The position numbers and the translations under genes were made by a program. Positions 43,298-54,674 of a stretch of DNA of 64,000 bases are shown here, one piece after another. The notes beneath the pieces are model-generated. The model was not told the origin of the DNA, searched no databases, and worked only from the letters and a program-made list of their open reading frames with translations. Numbering within the stretch: the first letter of the stretch is position 1; each line of letters opens with the position of its first letter. Source of the DNA: Diplonema papillatum (Eukaryota > Euglenozoa > Diplonemea > Diplonemida > Diplonemidae); contig JAPJBO010000262.1 in NCBI GenBank assembly GCA_030068145.1, positions 124,001-188,000 of the forward strand. The letters run 5' to 3'.

Positions 43298-45100
43298 GAC
43301 CCGCCCGCGCCCCACCCCCCCGTTCTTTTTTCATTTCTTATCATTTCTATGCACCTTCTTCTTCGACTTCGAAGAAGACTTGATGCTTGCATCAAACATT
43401 GCAAACCTGCAAACCCGGACCCGAGAACACAGTGTTAGTGTTCTGAGTAACTACGACCTTTGAAAGAAGAAATACTCTATGGACTACAAGGTCCTCAAAA
43501 TATCATAAATGAAAGAAACAGCCCACCTGAATACCGTTGCTGAGATAGGCTTACAGTAATGCCGAGCGTAAGATAACGAAGCAAATTTAAGTAAAACAAT
43601 CAACGAGGCGAACCTGCGCATTGCTTTCGGTTCTTTGAAAGAACCGGAATTGCACTTTAATCATCAGTGCACCGCGTTGCTTGAATGGGCGAAACTTTGC
43701 CGAAGAATTCTCACCCTGCATCAGCTTATTCCCCGGAGGGCTGTGCTCGGCTTCTCTTTTTCCCCTCGGAATTGGCTCTAGCAGTGCTTTGAGAGCAGAC
43801 GCAGGGAAGAGGCTCTGGCGCTAAGGCGTGGCTATCCACCTTTTTATTCGGTTTTGGTGTGTTCTTTTTCTCTCCCTCCCGCCTCCCCATGTCCGTTATG
43901 TGTCAGGAGTGGACTGGCGAGAGCTCTCCACGCTGGCGCAGCCATATAGATATGTTTCGTCATTTTTTTCCTTCAACAAAACCTTGAGAAGAAGAACATC
44001 TCCGAATAAAGTATCAGCCTGTGCTTACCTTCTGTTTGATAACGTTGTGAGAACTGGCTCGCGGGTCGTTCATACTCAGCGCAAGGGGGTCTCGTCCCCT
44101 TTGCAGAGTGTTTGTGCTTGCACGCCTTCGTGTGCAAAGCAGGAAACAGAATAGGCGTGTATGTTTGTACGTGCCGGGGGAGGATTGGCCTGCTAGTGGG
44201 TGATTATGATCGTTAGGCCAAATCTTCACCCAAACACGCTGCCACGTGCTTACAAATCGTTGTTGCTACGAAAAAAGGGCAGTGTTTCAGCGAAGTGTAT
44301 CCACGGCAGTAGTAGTAGTAGTTTACACTTGTTACGCAGCAACAATCTGTGACGATAGACTGCTAGTAGTAGTATGCCGAAGCAGCGGAGACAGCAGGCG
44401 CAGGGGGGGCAGGTCTTGCTTTACTTTTCTCTCCATCATGGAGACCCGCCCCCGGCATCCCGACTGTCCAATCACTGTCGAGAAAGGTTTGCGCCTATTG
44501 TGATGAGGTAGTTGACCAGGCCCCCACGAAGCCTTATACGCAACACGGCTACAACACGAGGATGCAGCCCTGCTTAGGTGTGCACTCAGCCATCAGGCCA
44601 TTGGCTGCTAAGCACCCCCCGACCGGTCGATTTGGCATTTTTGTGGCCCTCTATTCGCCGGGCGGTGCTGTCAGCACTTGTTCCGCGTCGCATCAAGTAC
44701 TAATGCAGATTATCGTCACAGATTCTTTGCATTCGAACCCAAAACATACTATTACTACAGCAAAACTACGCATTTCTTTCTCTAACTGAAGCGCGTCACC
44801 AAAACTCCTTGCTAAACTGATCGTCCTTCGGGATCGACGGTAACACAAAACGCGCAAGGGCCTCCGCAACCTTGCTAGTATGTTCTGAATCAGATGTCGA
44901 AATCGAACCGTGGCCGCAGTGGCTATAATCCACGAAGACAATTACCTCCTCGCCGCAGGCGTTCTACAGAGCGCTTCAGTCAGGCTTGCACGTTGTCACG
45001 GGAGTTCGGATCCCGTGTTGCAGGCATCCACACATTCCGCGGCGTGGCACCCATCGTTTTTTTTTGCGTCTGAACGGGATGCATCTTGCTCTCGTTCAGC
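43298..45100. other. spacer with hairpin and TAC-tailed element
   Basis: 43358-43377 is a small hairpin (CTTCTTCGA/TCGAAGAAG) leading into a family C copy (43362-43410, with GATGC-TT-GCATC). 44309-44560 is a minus-strand copy of the TAC-tailed element. The rest is unassigned; no gene seen. Confidence 0.5.
44309..44560 (-). mobile_element. second copy of the (TAC)n-tailed SINE-like element
   Basis: Reverse-complement relative of 16741-17010 with shared blocks such as 'gcctgctgtctccg', 'gcaagacctgcc', 'agtgattggaca' and 'cttcgtgggggcct'. The tail of GTA repeats (44309-44376) is broken into two runs by about 45 bases. Target-site duplications were not found for this copy. Confidence 0.75.
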
Positions 45101-45229
45101 ACACAGACGTGTACACTACCAGCTTACATGACCAAGCCTGCTCGAAAAATGGCGCGAGTTTCCCCCACGAAAGAGGACGTTGCGACTCCACGACGGAGTG
45201 GCCCAAAATGAGCAACGCCCACCATTTTC

Positions 45230-45905
45230 CGTCCCTCCCCTAGCTCCCACCCAACCCCGAGACTCTACGGTCTGCCAAGGGCTTTCAAATACCGCTATAG
45301 AAACTGCACCTTTTCCTTATGCAGGGTTCTGCCGAACCATTACCCTAGCACCCCATCGGACCCCGAGGCTCTACGGTCAGCCAGAGACTTTCGAACACCG
45401 CTACAAAATATTGCACCGGTCCCTTATGCAGTGTTCTGCCGAACCATTACCCCTAGCACCCCATCGGACCCCAAGGCTCTACGGTCAGCCAGAGACTTTC
45501 GAATACCGCTACTGGCACCGTTCCCTTATGCAGTGTTCTGCCGAACCATTACAAACCGATCGCCAGCTTACACCAAACCTTCTTGGAAAAGGTCCCTCCG
45601 CGAAAGGGTACATTAAGGTTTCGCGACGGCCTGACCTAAAACGAGAACGCCTGCCATTTTCTCCCAAGCTCCCCACCCAACCCCGAGGCAGCCAGAGACT
45701 TTCAAAAATTGCTACAAAAATTGCACCGTTCCCTTATGCAGTGTCCTGCCGAACCATCAATCGCCAGCTTACATGACCAAGCCTCCTCGAAAAAAGGCGC
45801 AAGCTTTCCCACACAGAAGGGTACGTTAAGGTTTCACGACGGAGTGACTCAAAAAGAGCAACGCCCCCTATCCGTCCCTCCCCCAGCTCCCCATCCAACC
45901 GTCTG
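45230..45905. repeat. degenerate tandem repeat of about 115-125 bp
   Basis: Four to five imperfect units share 'ctctacggtc(a/t)gccagagact', 'cccttatgcagtgttctgcc' and 'gaaccatta'. Related fragments at 14893 and 46865 show the unit is also dispersed. The open frame across it arises from the repeat. Confidence 0.7.
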
Positions 45906-45916
45906 CCAGAGACTTT

Positions 45917-46185
45917 AGAGTGGATAACACCCGGGTACGACACCCGAGTACGCCCCAGGTGTCTCTAGAGTGGATAACATCCGAGGTGTTTCTATAGAGT
46001 GGATAACACCCGGGTACGCCCCAGGTGTTTCTAGAGTGGATAACACCCGGGTACGCCCCAGGTGTCTCTAGAGTGGGATAACACCTGGGTACGCCCCAGG
46101 TGTTTCTAGAGTGGATAACACCCGGGTACGCCCCAGGTGTCTCTAGAGTGGATAACACCCGGGTACGCCCCAGGAGTACGAGACA
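45917..46185. repeat. 37 bp minisatellite, about seven units
   Basis: Units of 37-38 bp built on TCTAGAGTGGATAACACC followed by 'cgggtacgccccaggtgt'. The clear starts are at 46030, 46067, 46105 and 46142; the first two or three units are degenerate. Each unit can form an ACACC/GGTGT hairpin. Confidence 0.88.
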
Positions 46186-46205
46186 CCCGCTGACAGAAGT
46201 TTCTA

Positions 46206-46783
46206 GTATCACAAACCCGTGGACTCGCCCCCCGCGCCTCCACCCAACCAGGCAACACAGGTTTCCGCTCCCGTTGTGAGTACCCTGGGGACTAACACCC
46301 ACCGCAAAATAATTAAGGACCCTAACGAACCCAGTACGCCGGAGTTGCAGACCGATGAGGACCCTCGTCTGCCTGCAACGGCTACCGCGAGCGAAAGGGA
46401 GCCCAGTTTTCAACCCTAGCTACCGAACCAGGCAGCAACCAGGAAAACGAATACCCACTGAGTCGATCCTCGGTGTTGTGTTCAACACTGACAGTCACGC
46501 GATGGTCCAGTCGTGTCTCCCGCAGTACAAGGGTAATATTTTGCTCGATATACGATCTTCAGTACGGATCCTCGGTGCCAAAGCATGGCCTGATGATCCC
46601 TTGGTCTCGCTTCATGTGCAAGGGACGAAGCCGGAGGTGACAGAAAAAAATACCACACACAGGGATAACTGGCTTGTGGCAGCAAGCGTTCACAGCGACG
46701 TTGCTTTTTTGTTCCTTCGATGTCGGCTCTTTCCTAATATAGACAAGCAGAATTGTCTATGGTTGGATCGTTCATCCACTAAC

Positions 46784-46825
<42 letters not shown>

Positions 46826-47640
46826 GAACCCTCTCACTTTCCTCACCCTCTCAACCCCCCTCCGTACCCAAGCCTCTACGGTCAACCGGAGACTTTAAAA
46901 TACCGACCTTCTAATCTACAAATAACGCTAAAAAGTCCATCAGGCCATCGTATTCCGACAACAATACGGGGATCCATTTTTTTTTGTATATGCACCTGCT
47001 TTGTAGGAAATGCTTGAGGAGACTGCCAGTTGCGATGGATCAAAGGAGGTAAATGTGCTGTAGCCCACACGAAACACAGGTAAATCTGGGTTTAGTGGCG
47101 GGCGTAAGCGTTCAACAAAAAAGACCCACTTTGTAGTTGTATTGTTTTCTCCCCCTCTAGCCTCCTTTGAAATGAGCACAAGGCAGTCCCTCGAGTATTT
47201 TCGTGTGTACCATATGCGGTCAAAGGCTGGCCGGTCGGGTGAAAGTGCCTGTACTGAAAAATGATATCCAACCAGAGTTGGTTGTGTCAGCCCACCAGCA
47301 AGACACATCTGTTTGGAGAGATGGTCCCTGCACTCTAACTCGTTTCTCTCTCTCTGTTTGTTTTCCACGATTAGTTGCTGTATCGTACGCGTGTCATTAG
47401 GCGGAAAGTTTGACATTATCGGCACCAGAACAAACAAACCTACGCATGTCTTTTCTCAGCAACCACAGTAAGTTCACCCGGGTTCTCACTCGTGAACTTT
47501 CACTCTAAACATCAAGCTAGGACTCGCCTCTTCCTTTCACGGGTGAGATTCAGCCTCTCCAAAAACGAAGCGCGTCACGAAGAACTGTTTTCAATAAACG
47601 CTTAACAAACAAAGGTCGAACGACAACCTGCTTGTCCCGC
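46206..47640. other. spacer with family A and J copies
   Basis: 46530-46592 matches 19921-19980 in reverse ('gatcttcagtacggatcctc'). 46975-47160 is a well preserved minus-strand copy of family A. No gene recognised. Confidence 0.5.
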
Positions 47641-48000
47641 GGGATCTCCCGTGTTAAACTGTGCGGTCCGTTTTGCGGGTGCGGCACACCCGCAAACCCA
47701 GTGTGAAACCAGCGTGATCACCTGTCTTTGCGGGTGTCACACCGGACTTCACACTAGATTTGCGAGTGTGGCTCAGAAGCTGGAGTTGGCCGATTCACAC
47801 CCGAAAAGCGGGTGTGTTACAGCCAAAATGCGTGTAAATGAGCCGGTCCACCCCTCCCCCATCGAACTGCATCGAATTGCATGCTGCTGTCTATCACAGT
47901 CTATCGGAGTCGGGTTTGCGCGCGTAAATCCACCCGCTTTTCAAGCTCCAGCTGTAACTCCAGCTTCTGAGGCTGGGCTTCACCGTGAGTGAGCGGCGGA
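47640..48000. repeat. cluster of GCGGGTGT/ACACCCGC inverted motifs
   Basis: The octamer and its complement occur repeatedly, often facing each other (for example 47675-47695 and 47801-47822), so several short hairpins can form. A related hairpin with 9-base arms AAGCGGGTG/CACCCGCTT lies at 49712-49732, flanked by GGAGCT/AGCTCC-type arms. Confidence 0.6.
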
Positions 48001-49046
48001 CCGATCCAGGCCGCATGGCGACCGCTGCTTAACATAGCAGTCGGCGACGGCGTCATGAGAATATCCAAGTGGTTCGTGTACCAAAACAGAACTCACCCTG
48101 TCTGTTCCCTGCAGGCAAGAACGAACCAAAGCCGAACCGACCGAGGAAGTCCGCATCGTGAAAGCTAGCGGAGATGGCAATTGACCTCGAATGATCCCTG
48201 GACCTGTTCCTCATCAGCACCGACCCTCCGACCGGACGACGGCATCGAGTAGCACTGGCCGTGAACAGTGTAAATACATGCTTTCACCTTTTGACCTTAC
48301 TACCTCTTGACACTTAACCACTTCCGGACGAACTACCACTGTAGTGGTAGTTAACTCACGAAAGTTCGCGGGTGTCACGTTCGCGGGCGAGAGGCCAAAT
48401 AATGGTCGAAAGTGGTCGCTGTTTGCTGTATCGGAAAGATCCGGCACAAATCTTTTGAAATGCGTCCTTCACCCGGGCAGAAAACCTGCTCCGAGCTCCA
48501 ACAGATACCTGAGATTCGCCATGGAGCCACCCCTTTTCCCAAATTAACCCTGCCTCCCTCCGTCTTAAGTGGTTAACAGTGTAGCCCTGTTGCCCGTCGT
48601 TGAGTATTTCCTACCTTCCGTGGAAGTACACGTACCTACATGTCCTGGACAGAAAGTAGACTTACGTTCCAGCTTCCGTTGATTCGTCGAGCTGCGATGC
48701 ACAGTTCAGGACGTACAACATCCAGCTACTGCTTGCGAAGCCGTAGGATGCGTTACAAAACTACGCTGCCGTCCGTGCGTCAAGCTACTGCTGTCAGCAG
48801 ACCCGGCCAGCAATTCCATTTCCTCCGAGTTTTTGCACTCGGAAATCAAGCACCCCCTTTCATTGTCCCGCCGGACCTCCGCCTCCTACACAACCAACAC
48901 CGGCCCCCGGCCCTGCTTTTTCCAAGCACATTTCGTTTTCTTTTTAATACCTACAGCCCCCAGAGAAGTAGCTTGGGCTCCGAGCACCCCGTAAAAACCT
49001 ACCAAATGTTGTGCGTGCAGAGCTCAAGCTAGCACTGTGTTTGAGA
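48001..49046. other. spacer with possible small inverted-repeat element
   Basis: 48308-48590 is bounded by related inverted ends ('cacttaaccactt' and 'ttaagtggttaac') and has a central-left palindrome with 10-base arms (AACTACCACT, 48331-48352). It may be a MITE-like element or chance. Nothing else is recognised. Confidence 0.35.
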
Positions 49047-49241
49047 ATGTGGGGGTTCGGACGTTCTGCAGCAAAGTGGGCGCGCTACTTTTCAGCCAGT
49101 TACGACGCCTTGGTCGATGCCGCCGAGCGCAACGCAAACAGCAAAGCCGCTACAACTTCAGTACGGTACGCCTCAGAATCTGATGTCCTGACTGAAGGCA
49201 GGTCTTCTGCAGCTAGCGTTTTCAGAAGACACCTAGCCTGA
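49047..49241 (+). CDS. possible 64-residue protein
   Basis: A short frame (MWGFGRSAAKW...) of helical, Ala/Ser/Arg-rich character with somewhat GC-rich codons. It resembles the N-terminal part of a longer protein but has no domain, no neighbour support and no clear upstream acceptor. It could be a gene remnant or chance. Confidence 0.18.
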   Translation: MWGFGRSAAKWARYFSASYDALVDAAERNANSKAATTSVRYASESDVLTEGRSSAASVFRRHLA

Positions 49242-51700
49242 CACGCACCTTCTTGGCCAGAATAGCAGGAGAAAGTTTTCCACTACAGACACCCAAAACC
49301 CCAGAATACAGACACCAAAACGCTCCCCAACCCAGTGTAAATCAACCCAACCCCCCACCCGATTCCAATTTTTTTTTTTTGGATGAGTTACCTCACCCAT
49401 CCGCTGCAGTGCATAACCCCCTGGTTTGATATTCAGGACCCTATGCAGCCATTGTTCTCCTTCAGAATAGATATGCCCCGAGACGGTACAGTACACGGAG
49501 CTTCAACTGTAACAGGAAGCTGATGCCTGGTTATAAGAAGCTCAGTTTACAGACAGCCACCCGCTGTACAACTACCACCACCATTGCCCAAGGCAATCCC
49601 ATTGGGATATAAGGGAACATAAATTTCAAGTGTTGGGATATAAGGGAATTACACCTTAAACTAGAAATTTGAAGTACACGCCGGAGGTCAGCCTCGGAAG
49701 CTGGAGCTAAAAAGCGGGTGCCACACCCGCTTCTCAGCTCCACTTCGATGGACTCCACCGTGTTTATTCGGAACTGGCGACCTCCTCGAGTATTTCCTAC
49801 ACAGCAGGTTATTTAAAATGGGCCAAGTTCGGAAGTGAAGAAAGGCCGGAAGGCAGCAGACCTGAGCCGCACGACACGTTAGTGCGATGCGCCTTTCAAC
49901 CGGGCGTACGCATTTTTAGTACTAACAATCTTGTGGGTTGCCCTTCAATGTATTGTGCAGGCTAAAAAGACGTAGGCAGCGTGCGGTGGTTGATCAGAGT
50001 TCCTTACCTGAATACACACATGGTAAATACAAGTGGGAAAACGATCAACCGGCACGCACAAACAAAACGAAGCGCCTATCTTTTTCAAGATTTTGGAAAC
50101 CCGAACGCCCAAAGACATTCCCTGACGAAAAGCGAAACAACACACAAAAAAACTTTAACTCTAAAAATAAAACGTGACAAAAACATCCCTTTTTCTTCTT
50201 CTTCTTCAAAAAATTAACTCTAAAACGAACATCCCTCTTTTTTTTCAAGAGCTGCGACTCAACTATTCTTATTTCTGCAGGAAATAGTTGCTGAGACCTC
50301 TTGAACACGTGCTGCCCGCAATTGCAGGAGTCGGAACACCTAGCCAAATCACCTCGTAGCAGAAGCCGGTCCGGTGATGTATTCTGCTAAGAAGTAGGCG
50401 GGTCTCCCCGGACCATGAACACCTTGCTCTCAAGAACTGCGAAGTCAAGAAGGAACACGAGCCGAGTGCTGCCCCATGGAGGCAGAACGAAAAAGAAACA
50501 GGCGAACCATTGAGAATCCGATCGCGCACAAACAAGCAACCCTCGCCGTTTTACAAACCCCGCACGAAGTACGCACGAACTACGCAATAAGGGGACTCCG
50601 GGGGTTCAAGTTTGGAAAACTCTGTAACCGTATATTGCCGCCTGAGAATAAAACCAACACGACCGCCTTCTGCGAGGCTTTCGACCACAAAGATATCGGC
50701 TGGAACACGGTCGCGCTGTCCTCCGTGCGCGGCGTGTATTTTGGTAATGCAAGCCTGCGCGCGGTGAGCGAAACAAAATCGTGCTGAAATCGATTCCCCG
50801 GTTCAGTTATTGTAGTGGATTGTGTAGCAGCAGTATCGAACCAGCTATGAAGCCACGTTCTGTACGTAGACTCCTGGTCTTGACAGTCCGTGCATGCAGT
50901 ACAACTGGTGCTGCCAGTTGTGCGGCAGACTTGTCCACCACACAAGTGTATCTGTCATCCTGCTTTATTCTTCATCCTGCTTCATCCTGCTTTTTTGCAT
51001 ACTAGGTACGCGTCGAGGCTAATTCCCTTCGCTGCCTTAGCAGTGTTGGGCACTTTGTGTGCTGCCATCCTTAGATGTGGTAGCCATCGACGATTCTGAA
51101 CAAGTAGTCGACGATGTGATGCGCCTTGTGGCTACAGCCTGGCATTTGGACTCGTCGACAGAAGAATGGTCGTTATAATATTATCGACCGGGGTTTCGCT
51201 CACGACCGTTTTCTCAACATTCCTTCAATACGTCCGCGGTTAAAAAGCCTGGCCTCAGCGCGCTCTTCATAAGAAATATTTTCCCTCCGTAGGGCTCTGC
51301 AGGATGGAAACATTGGAACCGTTTCCGTTTCCTTCTTTTTGGCGGGTGTGTGGAAACGCCGGTTCTTTTCAAAGGAAACGGCTGGTGCGCCACTTGTGTG
51401 CTGGCTGTAGGTCGACCGAGCATAAGCAGTTGCGACCGCGGGGACTTGAAAAGTAGGACCGTTCGCGTGTGTCCAGGTGTCACACCTGGGCTTTGTCATG
51501 CTCGTTGTGAGAAAGTGCTGATGCAGATATTCCGTTGGATGATGATCGGTATTCCGAATCCGTTTAACCGTGTGTAATGCGCGATGGAGAAGTGACCGTT
51601 GCCCTACCACCAGGAGTAGGGGCCACGACGCGATTCAGGCGCCCCCGAGCCTGACCAACTTTCTACCGACTTTTCCGTCGCCAACCCAGAAGGTTTAGCT
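49242..51700. other. spacer with family A/B copies
   Basis: 49760-49812 is a family A fragment and 49914-50090 a family B copy. The 104-residue open frame at 50476-50787 shows no domain. No gene is supported in the remainder. Confidence 0.45.
49914..50090 (+). repeat. dispersed repeat family B, well preserved copy
   Basis: Nearly identical over about 175 bp to 63371-63548, and related to 54358-54532 (minus), 24086-24240 and 26258-26420. Core blocks are 'gggttgcccttcaatgtatt', 'aaaagacgtaggcagcgtg' and 'aaccggcacgcacaaacaaa'. High identity between distant copies suggests recent spread; mechanism unknown. Confidence 0.85.
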
Positions 51701-51717
51701 CGAGCCCTCCTCTCCAT

Positions 51718-51812
51718 CTATGTCTCTCTCTCTCTCTCTTTCTCTCTCAATATTAATTGTTCCACATCGCGTCTGCATTACTGGTTTCTTTTCTCTCTCT
51801 CTCTCTCGTGCA
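51718..51812. repeat. (TC)n tracts
   Basis: Two runs of CT dinucleotides (51718-51745 and 51790-51810). Confidence 0.9.
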
Positions 51813-51984
51813 TTTCGTTCCTTTCTAGCCCCGCTCCTCGTCCGTTCCCTCTCAGCGGAAACCAGCGACCCACCAGAAAAACGCCGATATCCCATTAAGC
51901 CTGCTCGCACGAAGTCCGTTGAAAAATACCGACAAACCCGATCAGCATCCGCCGAGAAATCAACTGCCTTCGGGTGGGCAAGTG

Positions 51985-52560
51985 TCAGATCTCGGGGGGG
52001 GGGAAAGAGGAAAGAAGAAAAAGGCCGCTCCGGGTCCAGGAACGTGATGGTCAACCACATCGTGCAAAGCTTGAGTCGCAGGCAGCACAGTGCTACAACC
52101 CCGTCCTGTGGTTGACCGTCTGGGCGAGCTTGTGTTCAGCACAAGCGCCAAGCCCCAAGGTGTGCTACGCCTTGATGCTTTAGTTTGGGAAATCGGTAGC
52201 CACTTGACCCATAGGCCCGTGGGCTCTGCAGTACTGCGTGAAGCTTGCAGCAGGCTTTCCTCGTCGTCGGGGGGAGGGAAGAAAAATAAAAAGGCCGCTC
52301 CTTGTCCATGAACGTGACGGTCAACCACAACTTGCAAAGCATGAGTCGGAGGCAGCACATTGCCACAACCCCGTCCGTTCTGCCCTGTGGCTGACCGTCT
52401 CGACGAGCTTGTGTTCAGCGCAAGCGCCAAGCCCCAAGGTGTGCCACGCCTTGATGCTTTAGTTTGGGAAATCGGTAGCCACTTGACCCGTAGGCCCGTG
52501 ACGTGAAGCTTGGTTCCCGTGTAGCAGGGTTTCCCTGATACCTCGTCGTCGGGGGGAGGG
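51985..52560 (+). repeat. tandem pair of the 290 bp repeat family E
   Basis: Two consecutive units (about 51985-52265 and 52266-52560) share 'ggtcaaccac', 'agcacagtgctacaacccc'-like, 'caagccccaaggtgtgc' and 'gtagccacttgaccc' blocks. A diverged single copy is at 11130-11415 near RPS28. No coding function is seen. Confidence 0.8.
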
Positions 52561-52711
52561 AAGAAAACAATTGTAAACGCTGTGACCAAAGCCCTCTGCA
52601 ATCTTCTGCCGCCCCTGCTGCTCTGGGTCGTCGTGACAGCTCCTCTGATGCGAGCGCCGAAGACCTTTCCAGTAGTCGAACCGGCACGTGACAATCGTAA
52701 AGGTTTAACGA

Positions 52712-52935
52712 ATGTGTTCGTGGTGTCGGTCGCAGGAGTTTTTTTTTTTTTTTTTTTTTTGGCTAGCCAGAGTGAGAAAAGGAGTGAAAGAGTACGAACA
52801 GTAGTGAGTAGAGAAGAGAACGGGTGTAAAAGAAGTTGGCGGTAGCACAAACTACCGGGCCAGCGGAGACCACCGCAAAAAGATCTCTAATGTTTCCTTA
52901 ATCCCTCAAAACCAGCACCAATAACAACGACCCCA
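52712..52935 (+). repeat. dispersed copy of the clathrin light chain leader block
   Basis: Matches 16558-16740 and then continues without interruption into 'ccctcaaaaccagcaccaat' as at 16264 and 17014. It is the 'empty site' form of the block that holds the TAC-tailed insertion near the clathrin gene. A poly-T run sits at 52739-52760. Confidence 0.8.
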
Positions 52936-53891
52936 CGGTAGCGAAAAAGAGAAGTCCATCCCAAGGAACGATCGGGGTATCGGTTCATGGGAAGGCCTCG
53001 CATCAGAGGATCTGTCACGACACAGGCAGAGATCTGCGCCATCCTCGCAGCAGGGCGGCGGTACAACCACACAGTCGAGCAGTAAAGCGGCCCGCGTCGC
53101 AGGTGGCACAAACCGAAGAAGCCCGTGCGGCAGGGAGTGGAGACGAGGTGATGCGAGACGAAGGGGAAGCACGAAGCGACCAGCCCGGACGGACCAGCAA
53201 GACGCAAGACCAGGCGACCAAGAGAAGGAAGGGGACGCGACCCAGAGACCCGGGCTAACTAGCCTGGAACTAGTGTGATGGACCTTTCTTCGGAGGGCTC
53301 ACGCACTCAAAGTTCGACTTATACGCACCAAATGGAGCTTTAATGCCAGCTAATTTCGTGCAAGCGTCGGCAGAAGCGAAACGGTGGTCGCGCACGCAGC
53401 CTGTCTGCCCGCGGTCGCGCCTGCCCGGCCCTCAACCGCAGCCGCCAAATGGCGGCCACATTCGCCCGTGCCCACGCGCCAGCCAGCAATCCGGCTACGG
53501 AGCACAACCGAGGATCCCGTAGCGTCAGCGGTCCGGCCAAGGAACGTAGCTGAGGCCCGTTGGGTAGAACGGCGCATTATACATGAGTTTGATTGCGCAC
53601 ACCGGAGCGGCACCTATGGCTCGGAGGCAACCGCACCGAAGGAGAAACAAACGTTGGTTTTGCGACAGTCAGGACGCGATCGCCAGAGTTTCCGGGAGGT
53701 AATACGATACGGGTCCGCTGATGAGGGGGTGTTCCCCACTGCCCCCGGTGTTGATAGTTGTTGCCCTCGTCGTGTGTTTGTTAGGCCTTGAGCAACGCAC
53801 TGAGCACACTCCGTGTCTACGTAACCGCAGATGGGACATGTTAGCTGCGCCGCCGCGGGGGCGGCCCCCGGTAAAGAGGCATCATCTGTTT
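52936..53891. other. unassigned GC-rich spacer
   Basis: GC-rich with long overlapping frames on both strands but no recognisable domain. It adjoins the rRNA fragment. I looked for continuation of LSU rRNA beyond 53892 and did not find a clear match. Confidence 0.4.
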
Positions 53892-54205
53892 TGGTTCTAG
53901 CTATCCTGAGGGAAACTTCGGAGTGAACCAGCTACAAGATGGTTCGATGGGTCTGTCGCCCCTATACCCAGCTTTGACGAGCGATTTACACGTCAACACC
54001 GCAACGGACCTCCACCAGGGTTTCCCCCGGCTTCGTCCTATCCAGGCATAGTTCACCATCTTTCGGGTCCCAACAAGTGTAGGTTAACCTCAAATCCCTT
54101 TCCAGTAAATCAGGATCGGGCTGTGCTGCGGCCTCAAGGATTGGCACTCTCCCTTTCAGTGCGGCTTGTGGGTTTGACACCCTAAGCCTCGCACACACGC
54201 ACACG
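53892..54205 (-). rRNA. large-subunit rRNA fragment, isolated
   Basis: Read on the minus strand it follows nuclear LSU rRNA: 'GTGCGAGGCTTAGGGTGT', 'CCGATCCTGAT', 'GGATTTGAGG', 'TGTTGGGACCCGAAAGATGG', 'TGAACTATGCCTG', 'GGGTATAGGGGCGA', and finally 'CTCCGAAGTTTCCCTCAGGA'. This corresponds to the stretch from the D3 region into domain II, about a tenth of the gene. The rest of LSU, the 5.8S and the SSU are absent, and its orientation opposes the genes. It is most likely a dispersed rDNA pseudogene; a separately encoded rRNA piece is less likely but cannot be excluded. Boundaries are uncertain by tens of bases. Confidence 0.9.
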
Positions 54206-54674
54206 AACGGGGGAACAGTCATCAGGAGCGCCGCCCTGCGCGTGCGCAAACAGACACCCTCTGACCATTGTACCGCATGGGCTAGCTGGGGCGCCGCACG
54301 ACGTCGGTATCGCCGGTATTTCATATAGCAGGTGCTTTAACCGTGCTTATACAAAAAAAAGAGACAGGCGCTTCGTTTTGTTTGTGCATGCCGGTTGACC
54401 GTTTTCCTACTTGTATTTACCCCTGTGTCATTTCGGGTTAGGAGTTGTGATCAACCACCAAAACAGGCTGCCTACGTCTTTTTAGCACGTACAATACATT
54501 GAAGGGCAACCCGCAAGAAATTGTTGGTGCTAATTTGACGTACTAATACGTCCTATGTCTTGTCACTGTGTTGTTGTCACCAATACTGTGTGCGTTAGTA
54601 CAAAGAAAAATGAGCCGACGACCCGGACCTTTGTTCCGACTATTCCAAACAGCAGCAGGGGGGAGGGCGGGGAA
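54206..54674. other. spacer with joined family A end and family B copy
   Basis: 54325-54355 is the A-rich end of family A. It abuts a minus-strand family B copy (54358-54532). The Exo84 leader follows. Confidence 0.55.

Noticed and set aside
41831-43315. 494-residue open frame on the minus strand
   Set aside because: Antisense shadow of the MMPL transporter gene; composition is His/Arg/Asp-rich with no domain.
44880-45020. tRNA-like arms (GGTTCGATTTC and a 7 bp stem with loop GTTCGGA)
   Set aside because: No complete cloverleaf on either strand; isolated stem-loops only.
45180-45776. 198-residue open frame with internal repeats
   Set aside because: Follows the degenerate tandem DNA repeat; frame is not kept in all units and no domain is seen.
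53384-53791. 135-residue open frame before the rRNA fragment
   Set aside because: No domain and overlapping frames on both strands; GC-rich non-coding DNA is the simpler reading.
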